DNA of 64,000 bases from Bacteroidaceae bacterium. Its GTDB lineage: Bacteria > Bacteroidota > Bacteroidia > Bacteroidales > Bacteroidaceae. Below, piece after piece: positions 42,802 through 51,210 of this stretch; positions within the stretch are counted from its first letter, which is position 1, and the number at the start of each line of letters is the position of its first letter. The translations under genes and the position numbers were made by a program. The stretch lies in NCBI GenBank assembly GCA_017416805.1, contig JAFQBB010000004.1, forward strand, positions 19,715-83,714, given 5' to 3'. The notes under the pieces were generated by a model. It made no database searches and had not been told where the DNA came from. It worked only from the letters and a program-made list of their open reading frames with translations.

Positions 42802-43372
42802 AGCCCGCAATGTCTTTGAACCGAGTTTTCTCAATTCGGCGCAAATATATCAATAATCTAAATAAGTTGGATAAAGGAATCTGGAAATATTGCAAATCAA
42901 GCAAAAAAAAGAGCGAAAACAGACCTCTATGAATTAAAATCGAACCTAACATTCAACTTTTACTTCCAATAAGCCAAAAGGCATAAAAGACTGGAAACTC
43001 TACCCTTTCAGCCAACAAACAGTATTACTGATGAGGATTGAAATACGCTTCTCTCAACCTCTTCACAGCTGTGAAGACATCTCGTCCAATCTATGTTTAT
43101 AGATTAATGTTTAAGTATCCGTCATTTGTTTTTACAGAGAAAGCCAACAAATCCACCAAAGCGTCAGTAATATCTTCATTTCACCGACAATATGTCAATT
43201 TAGAATTAGGGTTCGTCCCTGAAATTCATGTATAAATATGCGGCATTTAAACAGCATTCTGCACATTTATGCAGAAAACAACGAATTTTCACTCACTTTT
43301 CAACCATTCATTTTGGCAAAAGTCGCACCTTTTAGGAGAGCAAACAGACGGAAAATAATGGGGCAATCGCAA

Positions 43373-43490
43373 TCCGTCGGCAGACAAACAGCTGTTTGTC
43401 TGCCGACGGACAGCTGTCCGACTCACCTATGAACAGCTGTCCAATCGGAGTCCGACAGCTGTCCGTCTCCACGCCGACAGTTGTCGGACT
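43373..43490. repeat. 38-bp perfect palindrome and phased ACAGCTGT array
   Basis: 43373-43410 is a perfect 38-bp palindrome centred on ACAGCTGT. The octamer recurs at 43388, 43410, 43433 and 43455, and as ACAGTTGT at 43477, with spacing of 22, 23, 22 and 22 bp. Most copies are embedded in CCGACAGCTGTCCG-type flanks. This phasing of two helical turns suggests a dimeric protein binding on one DNA face: an operator array, or iterons. It lies about 480 bp upstream of the HU-like gene. It is not a CRISPR: units are palindromic and only 22 bp. Confidence 0.85.
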
Positions 43491-43852
43491 GGAAAACGAT
43501 TCTTTTTGAATGTTCATTTTCTGCTGAATAGTCGTTTCAGGGCTGATATTGGCGTGTAGAATTACGGCTTTTTTCCGACTTAATTTGATACATCTGTTTG
43601 AATGTCAATGGAATAATACAAAATTTAGCGCCAAAAATCGCGTATTTTCATCCAATATCCTTTTCGGACGGAAATACACGATTCTCGCAGTCAGAATATA
43701 CAGTTTGACAATTTGTCAAGTTGAAGAATTTGAAATTTTGCAACGGACATAACAATGTGTCACTATATGACAACTGATAAAGTAACGATTACCTTATTAT
43801 ATAACACCGTCCAAGAAATTTTCACTTTCTTGAAAAATAATTGGGGCAAACT

Positions 43853-43884
43853 ATTGACATCGCCTTCCTGATGTAGTATCTTTG
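43853..43884 (+). promoter_or_regulatory. Promoter of the HU-like gene (ATTG-N20-TATCTTTG)
   Basis: ATTG at 43853-43856, 20 bases, TATCTTTG at 43877-43884. Spacing and -7 box are ideal; -33 has one mismatch. It gives a 5' leader of about 70 nt. Confidence 0.8.
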
Positions 43885-43963
43885 CAGTGTGAAAAACAAA
43901 ATGCGCATTTGTCAGACACAAAAAGAAGTATCAGTATTAACATTAAAAAAAACAAATTGATTT

Positions 43964-44428
43964 ATGGGAGTATCAGTAGCAATCCAGAAGCAGGTATTGA
44001 ATTTCGACGAGAACAAAAAGACAGTGTATGTAGCCAAAGCGCAACGGAGTGATGTCATCACCTCCGACAAGATTGCCAAATATGTGGCCCAGGACACAGG
44101 TGCCCGTCCGGCACAAGTGAAGATGATTCTCGATACGCTCGTGGATTCAATGATGGGATGGATTGAAGAAGGGCATGGTGTGAAGTTGGGAAACTTCGGC
44201 TCGTTCATGCCGACGGTGAAGAGCGCAAGCAGCGAAGTAGCCGAGAAGGCTGGTGTGAAACGTGTGTGGGTGACATTCTATGCAGGAAAGAAGCTTAAGG
44301 AGCGACTTGCTGGTGTGAAGTACAGCACAGAGAATGAATACAGCACCGCCGGGACGGAAGATGACAATTCGACAAATGAAGATTCAACTGGTAGCAGCTC
44401 TTCGGGTGAAGACAACAATCCACTCTAA
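43964..44428 (+). CDS. HU-family (HU-HIG type) DNA-binding protein
   Basis: 154 residues. The HU-like fold is visible from 'KAQRSDVITSDKIAKYVAQDTGARPAQVKMILDTLVDSMMGWIEEGHGVKLGNFGSFMPTVKS' with the 'LGNFGSF' element, followed by a beta arm and 'RVWVTFYAGKKLKERL'. The C-terminal about 35 residues are an acidic Ser/Thr/Asp/Glu-rich tail. This HU-HIG-like variant is abundant in Bacteroidetes, with several copies per genome; roles in nucleoid organisation or replication are assumed. Monocistronic with its own promoter and terminator. The phased palindromes upstream could control it. Confidence 0.88.
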   Translation: MGVSVAIQKQVLNFDENKKTVYVAKAQRSDVITSDKIAKYVAQDTGARPAQVKMILDTLVDSMMGWIEEGHGVKLGNFGSFMPTVKSASSEVAEKAGVKRVWVTFYAGKKLKERLAGVKYSTENEYSTAGTEDDNSTNEDSTGSSSSGEDNNPL

Positions 44429-44456
44429 CAGGTAATGTGGTGCAATATGCACAGGA

Positions 44457-44487
44457 AAAGGAGGTCACTAACGGCCTCCTTTTTTTG
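44457..44487 (+). terminator. Terminator of the HU-like gene
   Basis: AAAGGAGG...CCTCCTTT stem with loop TCACTAACGG, followed by T residues. Confidence 0.85.
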
Positions 44488-44516
44488 TAGCTCATAGCTG
44501 GCGACCCGTAGCTTTA

Positions 44517-46325
44517 CTATCCTTCAACCACGGCCTTGAAGATGGGCGCCGGACGTTGTGACGTACTGTCGTAACCGAACCAGTAGCCTTGTCCATCGGG
44601 GCCGGTAGGGAGGTGGCAGAGGCGGAGCGATTCGTCGTACACACCATACAGTACTTGCCAATCGGCGGGCGGTTGGAGCCGGCCACGCACCACATGCTCG
44701 GCAGGGGTCTTGCGAAGGGACATGCCAGCCTCTATCCATGCCACCGTGGCTTCGGTAGTGTAAGCGGGATAATGGTCGCGACAGAAGAGATAGAGCAATT
44801 CGCCCCGACGCTCGAGGCTCAGGGGTTGGTCGATGTAATTGTGCGTTGTCAGATAATCCAGGAATCGGTGCAGGAAATCCTCCTCATGGATGATGAGCCG
44901 ACGGGTGAGCGCTTGCCAGGCGACGGTATTGTAATAGGCATCGAGCAGGCGCGAAAGGCGACGAGCCTCCTGCAACTGGGCACTGGTGATGGAGACCGTC
45001 TCCAACACCTCGTATGGAGGAAGCGGAGAATAATGGATACCAAGGGACTCCGCATCGCAACGCATCAGTGTCCCCGGCAAGAGTTTCAAGGATTCGAGCT
45101 GTATCTCACCGGCTCGATACGTTGCCAAGATGCGGACATCTTCGTAAATCTGCGTAAGGGTATAGAGAGGAAGACCGGCAATGAGGTCGGCATGAGTAAC
45201 CAGATTAGGTAACGAGCAGAGGAAACGGAGACCATCGAGTGCCTGCTCGAGCGTACCCTTGCGACGGCTCATGTCCAACACCTCCCGGCGCAGGCTCTGA
45301 ATGCCCGCCTCCAAATGGAGTAAACCATCGGGAAGGGTGGCCAGCACCTCACGCACCGATTGGGGAAGAAGTGCCGGATGTATCTCCAAATGGAAGCGCA
45401 AATGGGGATGAAACTCGGCAAACAGGTGCATCAGTTCGATGGCTTGACGGGGATGGAAGTTGAACGTACGGTCGAGGACACGCACATCGCGGATACCACG
45501 CTCACGGATGCGGACGAGCCTCCTGCGGATTTCGCCAATAGGGAGCATACGGATAGGGTCGCCCACTCCACTGACGCAAAAGGCGCATGTATTGAAACAC
45601 CCACGGGTGGTCTCCACCTGCACAAAGGGTTTGTCCCACGTGAATAGAGGACTCTCTTCGGGAGGGAGCAACTTGTCGAAGGAAATCACGCGGGCAAGGC
45701 CACCGTCATGGTATGCTTTTTGAGGAGTTAGCGCTTCGCTTCCTTCAGGAGTGTAGGAGTGTAGGAGTGACGCTTCGCTTAGGAGTGCAGACGAATGTCT
45801 TTCTCCTGATGTCAGCTTTATGCAAGCAGAAGTATCGTCTACACTCCTACACTCCTGCCTCCTACACTCCTCAGAGAAAACTCCCTTTAACTCCTTAAAA
45901 TAACACACTCCCTCAATCTCCGCCCACTTCTCTGGCTCATCCCAAACATTGAGCCAGCGGGCGAAACTCTCTTCGCCTTCGCCACGAAATACTGCATCCA
46001 CCTCAGGATGTTGGCGAAGGTAAGCCTCATTGTCACCCAAGAACTCGGGGCCTCCCAACACCACCTTCACACGGGGCATGAGTGCCTTTGCCCGCCCAAT
46101 GATATGAAGGAGTTGTTCGTGCGTGAAGAGCCATGCCGTGGCGGCAATCACATCGGGCCGATGGGCATAGATGGCATCGACGGTTGTGCCCACGGATTCG
46201 TTGTTCGTAGTGCGCACCACCTCCCACTCCACATCCGTACGATGCATTACCTGGGCATGAAGTGCCGGCAAAGCCAAAGAGCTATGGGCATATGAGCAAT
46301 TAAGGTCTATCCAAAGTAGTTTCAT
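44517..46325 (-). CDS. B12-binding domain radical SAM protein (DUF4080 type) with in-frame repeat insertion
   Basis: 602 residues. N-terminal cobalamin-binding-like domain (about 1-130: 'LLWIDLNCSYAHSSLALPAL', 'VVLGGPEFLGDNEAYL'), then the radical SAM domain with the CxxxCxxC cluster 'CFNTCAFC' at about residue 243, and a C-terminal DUF4080-like helical region. It probably catalyses a SAM-radical reaction of unknown substrate; cytoplasmic. Residues about 142-203 are unlike the family: they are encoded by the AGGAGTG-type palindromic repeat (45718-45905), inserted without frame loss just before the conserved 'YHDGGLARVISFDKLLPPEESPLF' segment. Without it the length would be about 540-550. It may still fold if the insert is a surface loop. 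Confidence 0.88.
   Translation of the reverse strand: MKLLWIDLNCSYAHSSLALPALHAQVMHRTDVEWEVVRTTNNESVGTTVDAIYAHRPDVIAATAWLFTHEQLLHIIGRAKALMPRVKVVLGGPEFLGDNEAYLRQHPEVDAVFRGEGEESFARWLNVWDEPEKWAEIEGVCYFKELKGVFSEECRRQECRSVDDTSACIKLTSGERHSSALLSEASLLHSYTPEGSEALTPQKAYHDGGLARVISFDKLLPPEESPLFTWDKPFVQVETTRGCFNTCAFCVSGVGDPIRMLPIGEIRRRLVRIRERGIRDVRVLDRTFNFHPRQAIELMHLFAEFHPHLRFHLEIHPALLPQSVREVLATLPDGLLHLEAGIQSLRREVLDMSRRKGTLEQALDGLRFLCSLPNLVTHADLIAGLPLYTLTQIYEDVRILATYRAGEIQLESLKLLPGTLMRCDAESLGIHYSPLPPYEVLETVSITSAQLQEARRLSRLLDAYYNTVAWQALTRRLIIHEEDFLHRFLDYLTTHNYIDQPLSLERRGELLYLFCRDHYPAYTTEATVAWIEAGMSLRKTPAEHVVRGRLQPPADWQVLYGVYDESLRLCHLPTGPDGQGYWFGYDSTSQRPAPIFKAVVEG
45718..45905. repeat. AGGAGTG-family palindromic repeat inside the radical SAM gene
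   Basis: CAGGAGTGTAGGAGTGTAGG on the left is mirrored by ACACTCCTACACTCCTGCC and CTCCTACACTCCT on the right, with GCTTCGCTT linkers. The same family otherwise occupies intergenic gaps. Confidence 0.85.
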
Positions 46326-46338
46326 GATTCTTTTTAAA

Positions 46339-46490
46339 TTTATTAAGGAGTTAAAGGAGTTATCACTCGTTCCACTCGTTAAGAGTTATCGCTTCGCTGG
46401 GAGTTAAAGCCAAATGTCTTGCAGGTGACGAGTTTTGTGCCGCATGGCTTACTTGTAGCTCGTAGCTTGTCACTCGTAGCTTTACTATTG
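46339..46490. repeat. AGGAGTTAAAGG plus GTAGCTCGT composite repeat
   Basis: AAGGAGTTAAAGGAGTTATC, then CTTCGCTGGGAGTTAAAGCC, a GTAGCTCGTAGCTTGTCACT segment, and a closing GGCTTTAATTCC. Two families are nested: the AAAGCC...GGCTTT arms enclose the GTAGCTCGT unit. It abuts the 3' end of the GNAT gene. Confidence 0.7.
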
Positions 46491-46493
46491 GCT

Positions 46494-47039
46494 TTAATTC
46501 CTGTTACTTTCCTCCGGCATCGCCTCCCAAAACGAGCGCAACTCGCCCAATACCTCTTCGTAGTCTTGCAAGGTAAACGTGCCCTCGCCATTCATCAGGA
46601 TGGTCATATCCACTCCGTCGAACGACTTGCCCACCCCCGTGTCGCGGAAGCCATTTCGCAAGTAGAAGGCATGACGCCGGCGACGTTGTTCACGATTGTC
46701 ACACACCGGTTGCCCGGGCGACTCCATATCGAGAATGTTAGCCCTGTCCTTGTATCTTTCCAACAGACGGGTAAGGATTTGCTGGCCTACCCCTTTACCA
46801 CGAAGCTCCTCACGCACAGCAAAGTACCAGAACCAATTGAACGACTTGCGAGGATAGACAATGGTAAAGCCAAGAAACGCACCTCCCTCATAATAGGCGG
46901 TAAAGTCGAGCGGCATTTCCACCATCAGACGCTTCAAGTCTTCGTATGGAATCTGCTCCTCCACGGGAAAAGCCGTTTCATAGAGTGAACGTATCTGTGC
47001 ATCATCGGCCAGCGATGGAGTTATCTGTTTCTCTGTCAT
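46494..47039 (-). CDS. GNAT family N-acetyltransferase
   Basis: 181 residues. The GNAT core includes 'FTIVYPRKSFNWFWYFAVREELRGKGVGQQILTRLLERY' with the acetyl-CoA-binding R-G-K-G-V-G loop, and 'HAFYLRNGFRDTGVG' as the C-terminal signature (Y-x-x-x-G-F). It acetylates an unknown amine in the cytoplasm. Monocistronic; the extreme 3' end runs into an intergenic repeat, so its last few residues may not be ancestral. Confidence 0.88.
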   Translation of the reverse strand: MTEKQITPSLADDAQIRSLYETAFPVEEQIPYEDLKRLMVEMPLDFTAYYEGGAFLGFTIVYPRKSFNWFWYFAVREELRGKGVGQQILTRLLERYKDRANILDMESPGQPVCDNREQRRRRHAFYLRNGFRDTGVGKSFDGVDMTILMNGEGTFTLQDYEEVLGELRSFWEAMPEESNRN

Positions 47040-47189
47040 AGGTCAGTTTCATCTGAAATAGCGAACAAAGGTACGAATGTTTTTTCAAAAGCATGCAAAA
47101 GCTGACAATTATTCCGCCTCGCAAATTATTAGGAGAACGAACACTTTTTTACACCAAATCCCTTTTTCGGGAATAAAAAGCAAGAAAAG

Positions 47190-47221
47190 TTTGATAGTCT
47201 TGTACATTTTTAGTTTCTTTG
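47190..47221 (+). promoter_or_regulatory. Promoter of the methylmalonyl-CoA operon (TTTG-N20-TTTCTTTG)
   Basis: TTTG at 47190-47193, 20 bases, TTTCTTTG at 47214-47221 (consensus TAnnTTTG, one mismatch), 48 bp before the epimerase ATG. Confidence 0.7.
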
Positions 47222-47268
47222 CACTGCATTTATATAAATAAGGTATAATTCTTTAATAAATATACATT

Positions 47269-47673
47269 ATGAAGATTTCTCACATTGAGCATCTGGGCAT
47301 TGCCGTCAAGAGTATTGAGGAGGCCCTCCCTTACTACGAGAACGTATTGGGACTGAAGTGTTACAACATCGAAACAGTAGAAGATCAAAAGGTACGCACC
47401 GCCTTCTTGAAGGTGGGCGACACCAAAATTGAGTTGTTGGAGCCGACAAGCCCCGAGAGTACTATAGCCAAGTTTATCGAGAACAAAGGTGCCGGTGTAC
47501 ACCACGTAGCCTTCGCTATCGAAGACGGTGTGGCCAACGCATTGGCCGAAGCTGAGGAAAAGGGCATCCGCCTGATTGACAAGGCTCCGCGTGGAGGTGC
47601 TGAAGGTTTGAATATAGCTTTCCTTCACCCAAAATCCACTCAGGGTGTGTTGACAGAACTTTGTGAACAATAA
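47269..47673 (+). CDS. mce: Methylmalonyl-CoA epimerase
   Basis: 134 residues of the VOC fold: 'ISHIEHLGIAVKSIEEALPYYENVLGL' with the metal His, 'IELLEPTSPESTIAKFIENKGAGVHHVAFAIED', and the terminal 'AFLHPKSTQGVLTELCEQ' with the third metal ligand Glu. It interconverts (2R)- and (2S)-methylmalonyl-CoA so that the succinyl-CoA mutase product can be decarboxylated to propionyl-CoA. First gene of the operon with the decarboxylase subunits. Normal length, cytoplasmic. Confidence 0.95.
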   Translation: MKISHIEHLGIAVKSIEEALPYYENVLGLKCYNIETVEDQKVRTAFLKVGDTKIELLEPTSPESTIAKFIENKGAGVHHVAFAIEDGVANALAEAEEKGIRLIDKAPRGGAEGLNIAFLHPKSTQGVLTELCEQ

Positions 47674-47679
47674 ATTCAT

Positions 47680-47808
47680 GTACAATTTACCATTTACAAT
47701 GTACAATGCAACGACATTGAATTTGAAAATGGTAAATTAAAAATAGTATAAGAATATAATCGTGCGGATATAAAATCGTACGTTGTAATTTGTAAATTGT
47801 AATTGTAT
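47680..47808. repeat. AATTTACCATTTACAATGTACAA palindromic repeat
   Basis: TACAATTTACCATTTACAATG is answered by GGTAAATT, GTAATTTGTAAATTGTAATTG about 60-100 bp downstream, giving an AT-rich hairpin between mce and the carboxylase gene. Confidence 0.65.
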
Positions 47809-47810
47809 CT

Positions 47811-49364
47811 ATGAGCAAACAATTAGAGAGAATCAAAGAATTGGTAGAGCTCCGCACCAAAGCCCGTCTGGGTGGTGGTGAAAAGGCTATTGCCAAACAA
47901 CATGAGAAAGGAAAATATACCGCTCGCGAGCGCATCGCCATGTTGCTCGACGAGGGCAGTTTTGAAGAGATGGACATGTTCGTGACCCATCGTTGCACCA
48001 ACTTCGGACAGGAGAAGAAATCATTCTTGGGCGATGGCGTGGTGACCGGTTCGGGTACTATCGACGGCCGTCTGGTATATGTCTTCGCACAGGACTTCAC
48101 CGTATTCGGTGGATCATTGTCTGAGACCATGGCACAAAAGATTTGCAAGGTGATGGATATGGCCATGAAGATGGGTGCCCCCTGCATCGGTATCAATGAC
48201 TCGGGTGGTGCACGTATCCAAGAGGGTATCAACGCTTTGGCCGGATACGCCGAAATCTTCCAACGCAACATCCTTGCTTCGGGTGTAGTACCCCAAATCT
48301 CAGGAATCTTCGGTCCTTGCGCAGGTGGTGCCGTATATTCTCCTGCATTGACCGACTTCACGCTGATGATGGAAGGTACATCCTACATGTTCCTCACCGG
48401 CCCCGCCGTAGTGAAAACCGTGACGGGTGAAGACGTGACTCAAGAGCAGCTCGGTGGTGCCAGCGTACACTCAACCAAGAGTGGTGTGACCCACTTTACC
48501 GCACAGACAGAGGAAGAGGGATTGGCCCTTATCCGTGAGTTGTTGAGCTACATCCCCCAAAACAATCAGGAGGAGGCACCGCTCGTAGAGTGCACCGACC
48601 CCATTGACCGTGTGGAAGATGCATTGAACGAAATTATCCCCGACAATCCCAACAAGGCTTACGACATGTACGAAGTCATCGGAGCCATCGTTGATAACGG
48701 CAAGTTCCTCGAAGTACAGAAGGACTACGCCACCAACATCATCATCGGTTTTGCCCGCTTTAATGGCCAATCGGTTGGTATCGTGGCCAACCAGCCTTGT
48801 CGCTACGCAGGTGTGCTCGATTGTAACGCCTCACGTAAGGGTGCCCGTTTCGTACGATTCTGTGACGCTTTCAACATCCCCATCGTTTCACTCGTTGACG
48901 TACCAGGCTTCTTGCCAGGAACCGGTCAGGAGTACAACGCCGTCATTCTGCACGGTGCCAAGTTGCTCTACGCTTACGGCGAAGCTACCGTACCCAAGGT
49001 GACCGTCACTCTGCGTAAGTCATACGGAGGTAGCCACATTGTGATGAGTTGCAAGCAATTGCGTGGCGACATCAACTACGCATGGCCCTCTGCCGAGATT
49101 GCCGTAATGGGTGGCTCGGGTGCCGTAGCCGTTCTCTATGCCAAGGAAGCCAAGGAGAAGGAAAATCCTGCCGAATACCTGGCTGAGAAGGAAGCCGAGT
49201 ACACCAAACTGTTCGCCAACCCGTACAATGCGGCCAAGTATGGCTACATCGACGATGTTATCGAACCACGCAATACCCGCTTCCGCATCATCCGCGCATT
49301 GGCTCAGTTACAGACAAAGAAACTGACCAATCCGTCGAAGAAGCACGGTAATATCCCATTGTAA
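47811..49364 (+). CDS. mmdA: Methylmalonyl-CoA decarboxylase alpha subunit (acyl-CoA carboxyltransferase)
   Basis: 517 residues, carboxyltransferase of the acyl-CoA carboxylase beta type. Motifs: '[24 protein letters not shown]', '[41 protein letters not shown]', '[16 protein letters not shown]', '[29 protein letters not shown]', '[28 protein letters not shown]'. It moves CO2 from methylmalonyl-CoA to biotin. Context (carrier protein, beta subunit, gamma-like subunit) identifies the sodium-pumping decarboxylase rather than propionyl-CoA carboxylase. Confidence 0.94.
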   Translation: MSKQLERIKELVELRTKARLGGGEKAIAKQHEKGKYTARERIAMLLDEGSFEEMDMFVTHRCTNFGQEKKSFLGDGVVTGSGTIDGRLVYVFAQDFTVFGGSLSETMAQKICKVMDMAMKMGAPCIGINDSGGARIQEGINALAGYAEIFQRNILASGVVPQISGIFGPCAGGAVYSPALTDFTLMMEGTSYMFLTGPAVVKTVTGEDVTQEQLGGASVHSTKSGVTHFTAQTEEEGLALIRELLSYIPQNNQEEAPLVECTDPIDRVEDALNEIIPDNPNKAYDMYEVIGAIVDNGKFLEVQKDYATNIIIGFARFNGQSVGIVANQPCRYAGVLDCNASRKGARFVRFCDAFNIPIVSLVDVPGFLPGTGQEYNAVILHGAKLLYAYGEATVPKVTVTLRKSYGGSHIVMSCKQLRGDINYAWPSAEIAVMGGSGAVAVLYAKEAKEKENPAEYLAEKEAEYTKLFANPYNAAKYGYIDDVIEPRNTRFRIIRALAQLQTKKLTNPSKKHGNIPL

Positions 49365-49372
49365 TTGTAAAA

Positions 49373-49520
49373 GAAGACCCTCCCCCTACCCCTCCGCAAG
49401 GGAGGGGAGTAAAATGTCTTCTCACACTATAAAATTCTATTAGAGTATGAGAAATATCATTCATAAAATGATGCGCAAAGTATTCACCCCCCTCCCTTGT
49501 GGAGGGGCAGGGGGTGGGTC
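49373..49520. repeat. Inverted CCCCTCC-family repeats bracketing the OadG-like start
   Basis: The arm at about 49373-49412 (CCCTCCCCCTACCCCTCCGC and beyond) is the reverse complement of the arm at about 49488-49520, with few mismatches. The ATG at 49447 is in the loop between them and the second arm is inside the gene. A third related copy is at 59127-59165. Confidence 0.8.
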
Positions 49521-50505
49521 TTTCCTCCTCCTTCTCATCCTGTCACTTGTAGGTTTCACCTCTTGCAACAATCAGGAAAACGGAACTTCAAAGGTTGTAC
49601 TGAACGAAGTGCTCTCATTGAATAAAAACAACTTCCAAGATGACTACGGTGTACACAATGCATGGATTGAAGTGTTCAACAAATCCTATGGTACGGTAGA
49701 TATTGCCGGATACAAGCTGGCTGTCTATAACGGCACAGGCGACACGGTTATCTACAATGTCCCCAAAGGCGATGTGTTGACTAAAATCAAGCCTCGCCAA
49801 CACGCTTTGTTCTGGGCCGACGGTGAACCTAACCGTGGCACTTTCCACACCATTTGTACATTGGACTCCATTGGAGGCAATTGGGTAGGACTCTATGACA
49901 ATGGAGGCAAACTTATTGACGAAATAGAGGTTCCGACCCTCGAAGCAGACCACTCGTATGCACGTCTGGACGATGCTAATTCCAAATGGGTGGTGAAAGG
50001 TGGAGACAATGCCAGCAGCTACGTGACACCAAGCACCAACAACATGACCATAGAGAAAAATGAAAAGCAAGAGAAGTTTGCCCAACAAGACGCAGATGGA
50101 GTCGGTATGGCCATCACTGCCATGTCGGTGGTTTTCATGGGATTAATAATCCTATACATTTCATTCAGATTGTTGTTGAAGCCACTCTTAACATTCCTCC
50201 AATGGATTACAAATAAAGTCCAATTGTTACTGAAGCCGCTTGCAGGTTTCTTCCAATGGACTAAGAACGCTATTGTCTGCATCTTCAAGAGAAAAGACAG
50301 GAACAATAAAAATAACCTAACTGAAACAATGACAGAAAATCAATCTATCTCCAAGACCGAAAGTAAGGAGGAAGAAGTTTATGCCGCTATCGCCATGGCC
50401 CTGCACGAAGAGATGAACAACGTGCATGACATCGAATCGGGCATACTTACCATCAACCGCTGTACCTCGGCATGGAATGCCAAACACTTGATGCTGAGAA
50501 AATAA
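49447..50505 (+). CDS. Lamin-tail domain/OadG-like gamma subunit lipoprotein
   Basis: 352 residues. Unusual architecture: a signal peptide with lipobox (GFTSC) is interrupted by a Pro/Gly-rich segment (TPLPCGGAGGGS) encoded by an intergenic-type repeat. A lamin-tail (LTD) domain follows (about 55-195: 'VVLNEVLSLNKNNFQDDYGVHNAWIEVFNKSYGTVDIAGY', 'ALFWADGEPNRGTFH'), then an OadG/sodium-pump gamma segment with the transmembrane helix 'GVGMAITAMSVVFMGLIILYISF' (about 218-240). A cytoplasmic tail ends with a conserved 'VYAAIAMALHEEMNNVHDIES' helix. It anchors the decarboxylase complex; the LTD domain would be periplasmic. Confidence 0.85.
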   Translation: MRNIIHKMMRKVFTPLPCGGAGGGSFLLLLILSLVGFTSCNNQENGTSKVVLNEVLSLNKNNFQDDYGVHNAWIEVFNKSYGTVDIAGYKLAVYNGTGDTVIYNVPKGDVLTKIKPRQHALFWADGEPNRGTFHTICTLDSIGGNWVGLYDNGGKLIDEIEVPTLEADHSYARLDDANSKWVVKGGDNASSYVTPSTNNMTIEKNEKQEKFAQQDADGVGMAITAMSVVFMGLIILYISFRLLLKPLLTFLQWITNKVQLLLKPLAGFFQWTKNAIVCIFKRKDRNNKNNLTETMTENQSISKTESKEEEVYAAIAMALHEEMNNVHDIESGILTINRCTSAWNAKHLMLRK

Positions 50506-50507
50506 TC

Positions 50508-50652
50508 ATTAGAAAACAGAGACACAAAGACACGAAGTTGAGTGTCAAGACTCTCTGTTTTCAAATAACATTAAATTAATTTATATAGGGAACTAAAGAA
50601 ACGGATCACATACGACCAAAAAGCCTCTGAGTCTCCGTGTCTCTGTGTTCCA
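50508..50652. repeat. ACACGGAGACACAGAGG-family repeat
   Basis: AACAGAGACACAAAGACACGAAG and later CTCTGAGTCTCCGTGTCTCTGTGTTC form inverted arms about 100 bp apart between the gamma-like and biotin-carrier genes. Confidence 0.7.
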
Positions 50653-50667
50653 TAAATCAAAAAAGAT

Positions 50668-51084
50668 ATGAAAGAGTATAAATATACCATCAACGGTAAC
50701 GAATACAAAGTTACCATCGGAGAGATTGAAGGCAACATTGCCAATGTAGAAGTAAACGGCACTGCCTACAAGGTAGAAATGGAACAAAAAGCCGAAGAAG
50801 CAAAGCCCGTTGCACGTCCTGTAGCACGTCCGGCGGCAACTCCGGCTGCCCGTCCGGCAACAAACACAGGCAAATCAGCCGTGAAGAGTCCGCTCCCCGG
50901 TGTCATTCTCGACATCAAGGTGAATGTAGGCGACACCGTAAAACGTGGCCAGACGGTCCTCATCCTCGAAGCCATGAAGATGGAAAACAACATCAACGCC
51001 GACAAGGATGGAAAGATTACAGCCATCAATGTGAAGGCTGGCGAATCTGTGCTTGAAGGCACTGATCTGGTAGTTATCGAATGA
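50668..51084 (+). CDS. mmdC: Biotin carboxyl carrier protein of the decarboxylase
   Basis: 138 residues. N-terminal beta segment ('KEYKYTINGNEYKVTIGEIEGNIANVEVNG'), an Ala/Pro/Arg linker (about 45-70: repeated 'ARPVARPAATPAARP'), and a biotinyl domain with the attachment motif EAMKMENN, where the Lys is biotinylated, within 'PLPGVILDIKVNVGDTVKRGQTVLILEAMKM'. It shuttles CO2 from MmdA to the membrane beta subunit. Part of the five-gene operon. Confidence 0.93.
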   Translation: MKEYKYTINGNEYKVTIGEIEGNIANVEVNGTAYKVEMEQKAEEAKPVARPVARPAATPAARPATNTGKSAVKSPLPGVILDIKVNVGDTVKRGQTVLILEAMKMENNINADKDGKITAINVKAGESVLEGTDLVVIE

Positions 51085-51091
51085 TAATCGC

Positions 51092-51184
51092 CCACGGATT
51101 ACACTGAAAAACAGAAGACACAGAGTTCCTTGGAATAAAAAAAGAATCAGTGTAACTCTGTTTTATCTGTTTCATCCGTGGCCC
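51092..51184. repeat. CACGGATTACACTG-family hairpin repeat
   Basis: CCCACGGATTACACTGAAAA is mirrored by CAGTGTAACTCTG and CATCCGTGGCCC. Same family as 9848-9916. Confidence 0.65.
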
Positions 51185-51210
51185 ATTTTTAACTCATAAA
51201 CTAAAACATT

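Larger units (their letters stand above)
42802..43963. other. Non-coding region between the RNA gene and the HU-like gene
   Basis: No supported gene in about 1.2 kb; the short frames present have no start context or family features. It holds the palindromic array at 43373-43490, other small palindromes (for example TTGACAATTTGTCAA at about 43708), and the HU promoter at 43853-43884. Confidence 0.6.

Noticed and set aside
43373-43490. Possible CRISPR array
   Set aside because: The 22-bp period, palindromic units and lack of constant-length unique spacers do not fit; no cas genes nearby (VapD is only Cas2-like).
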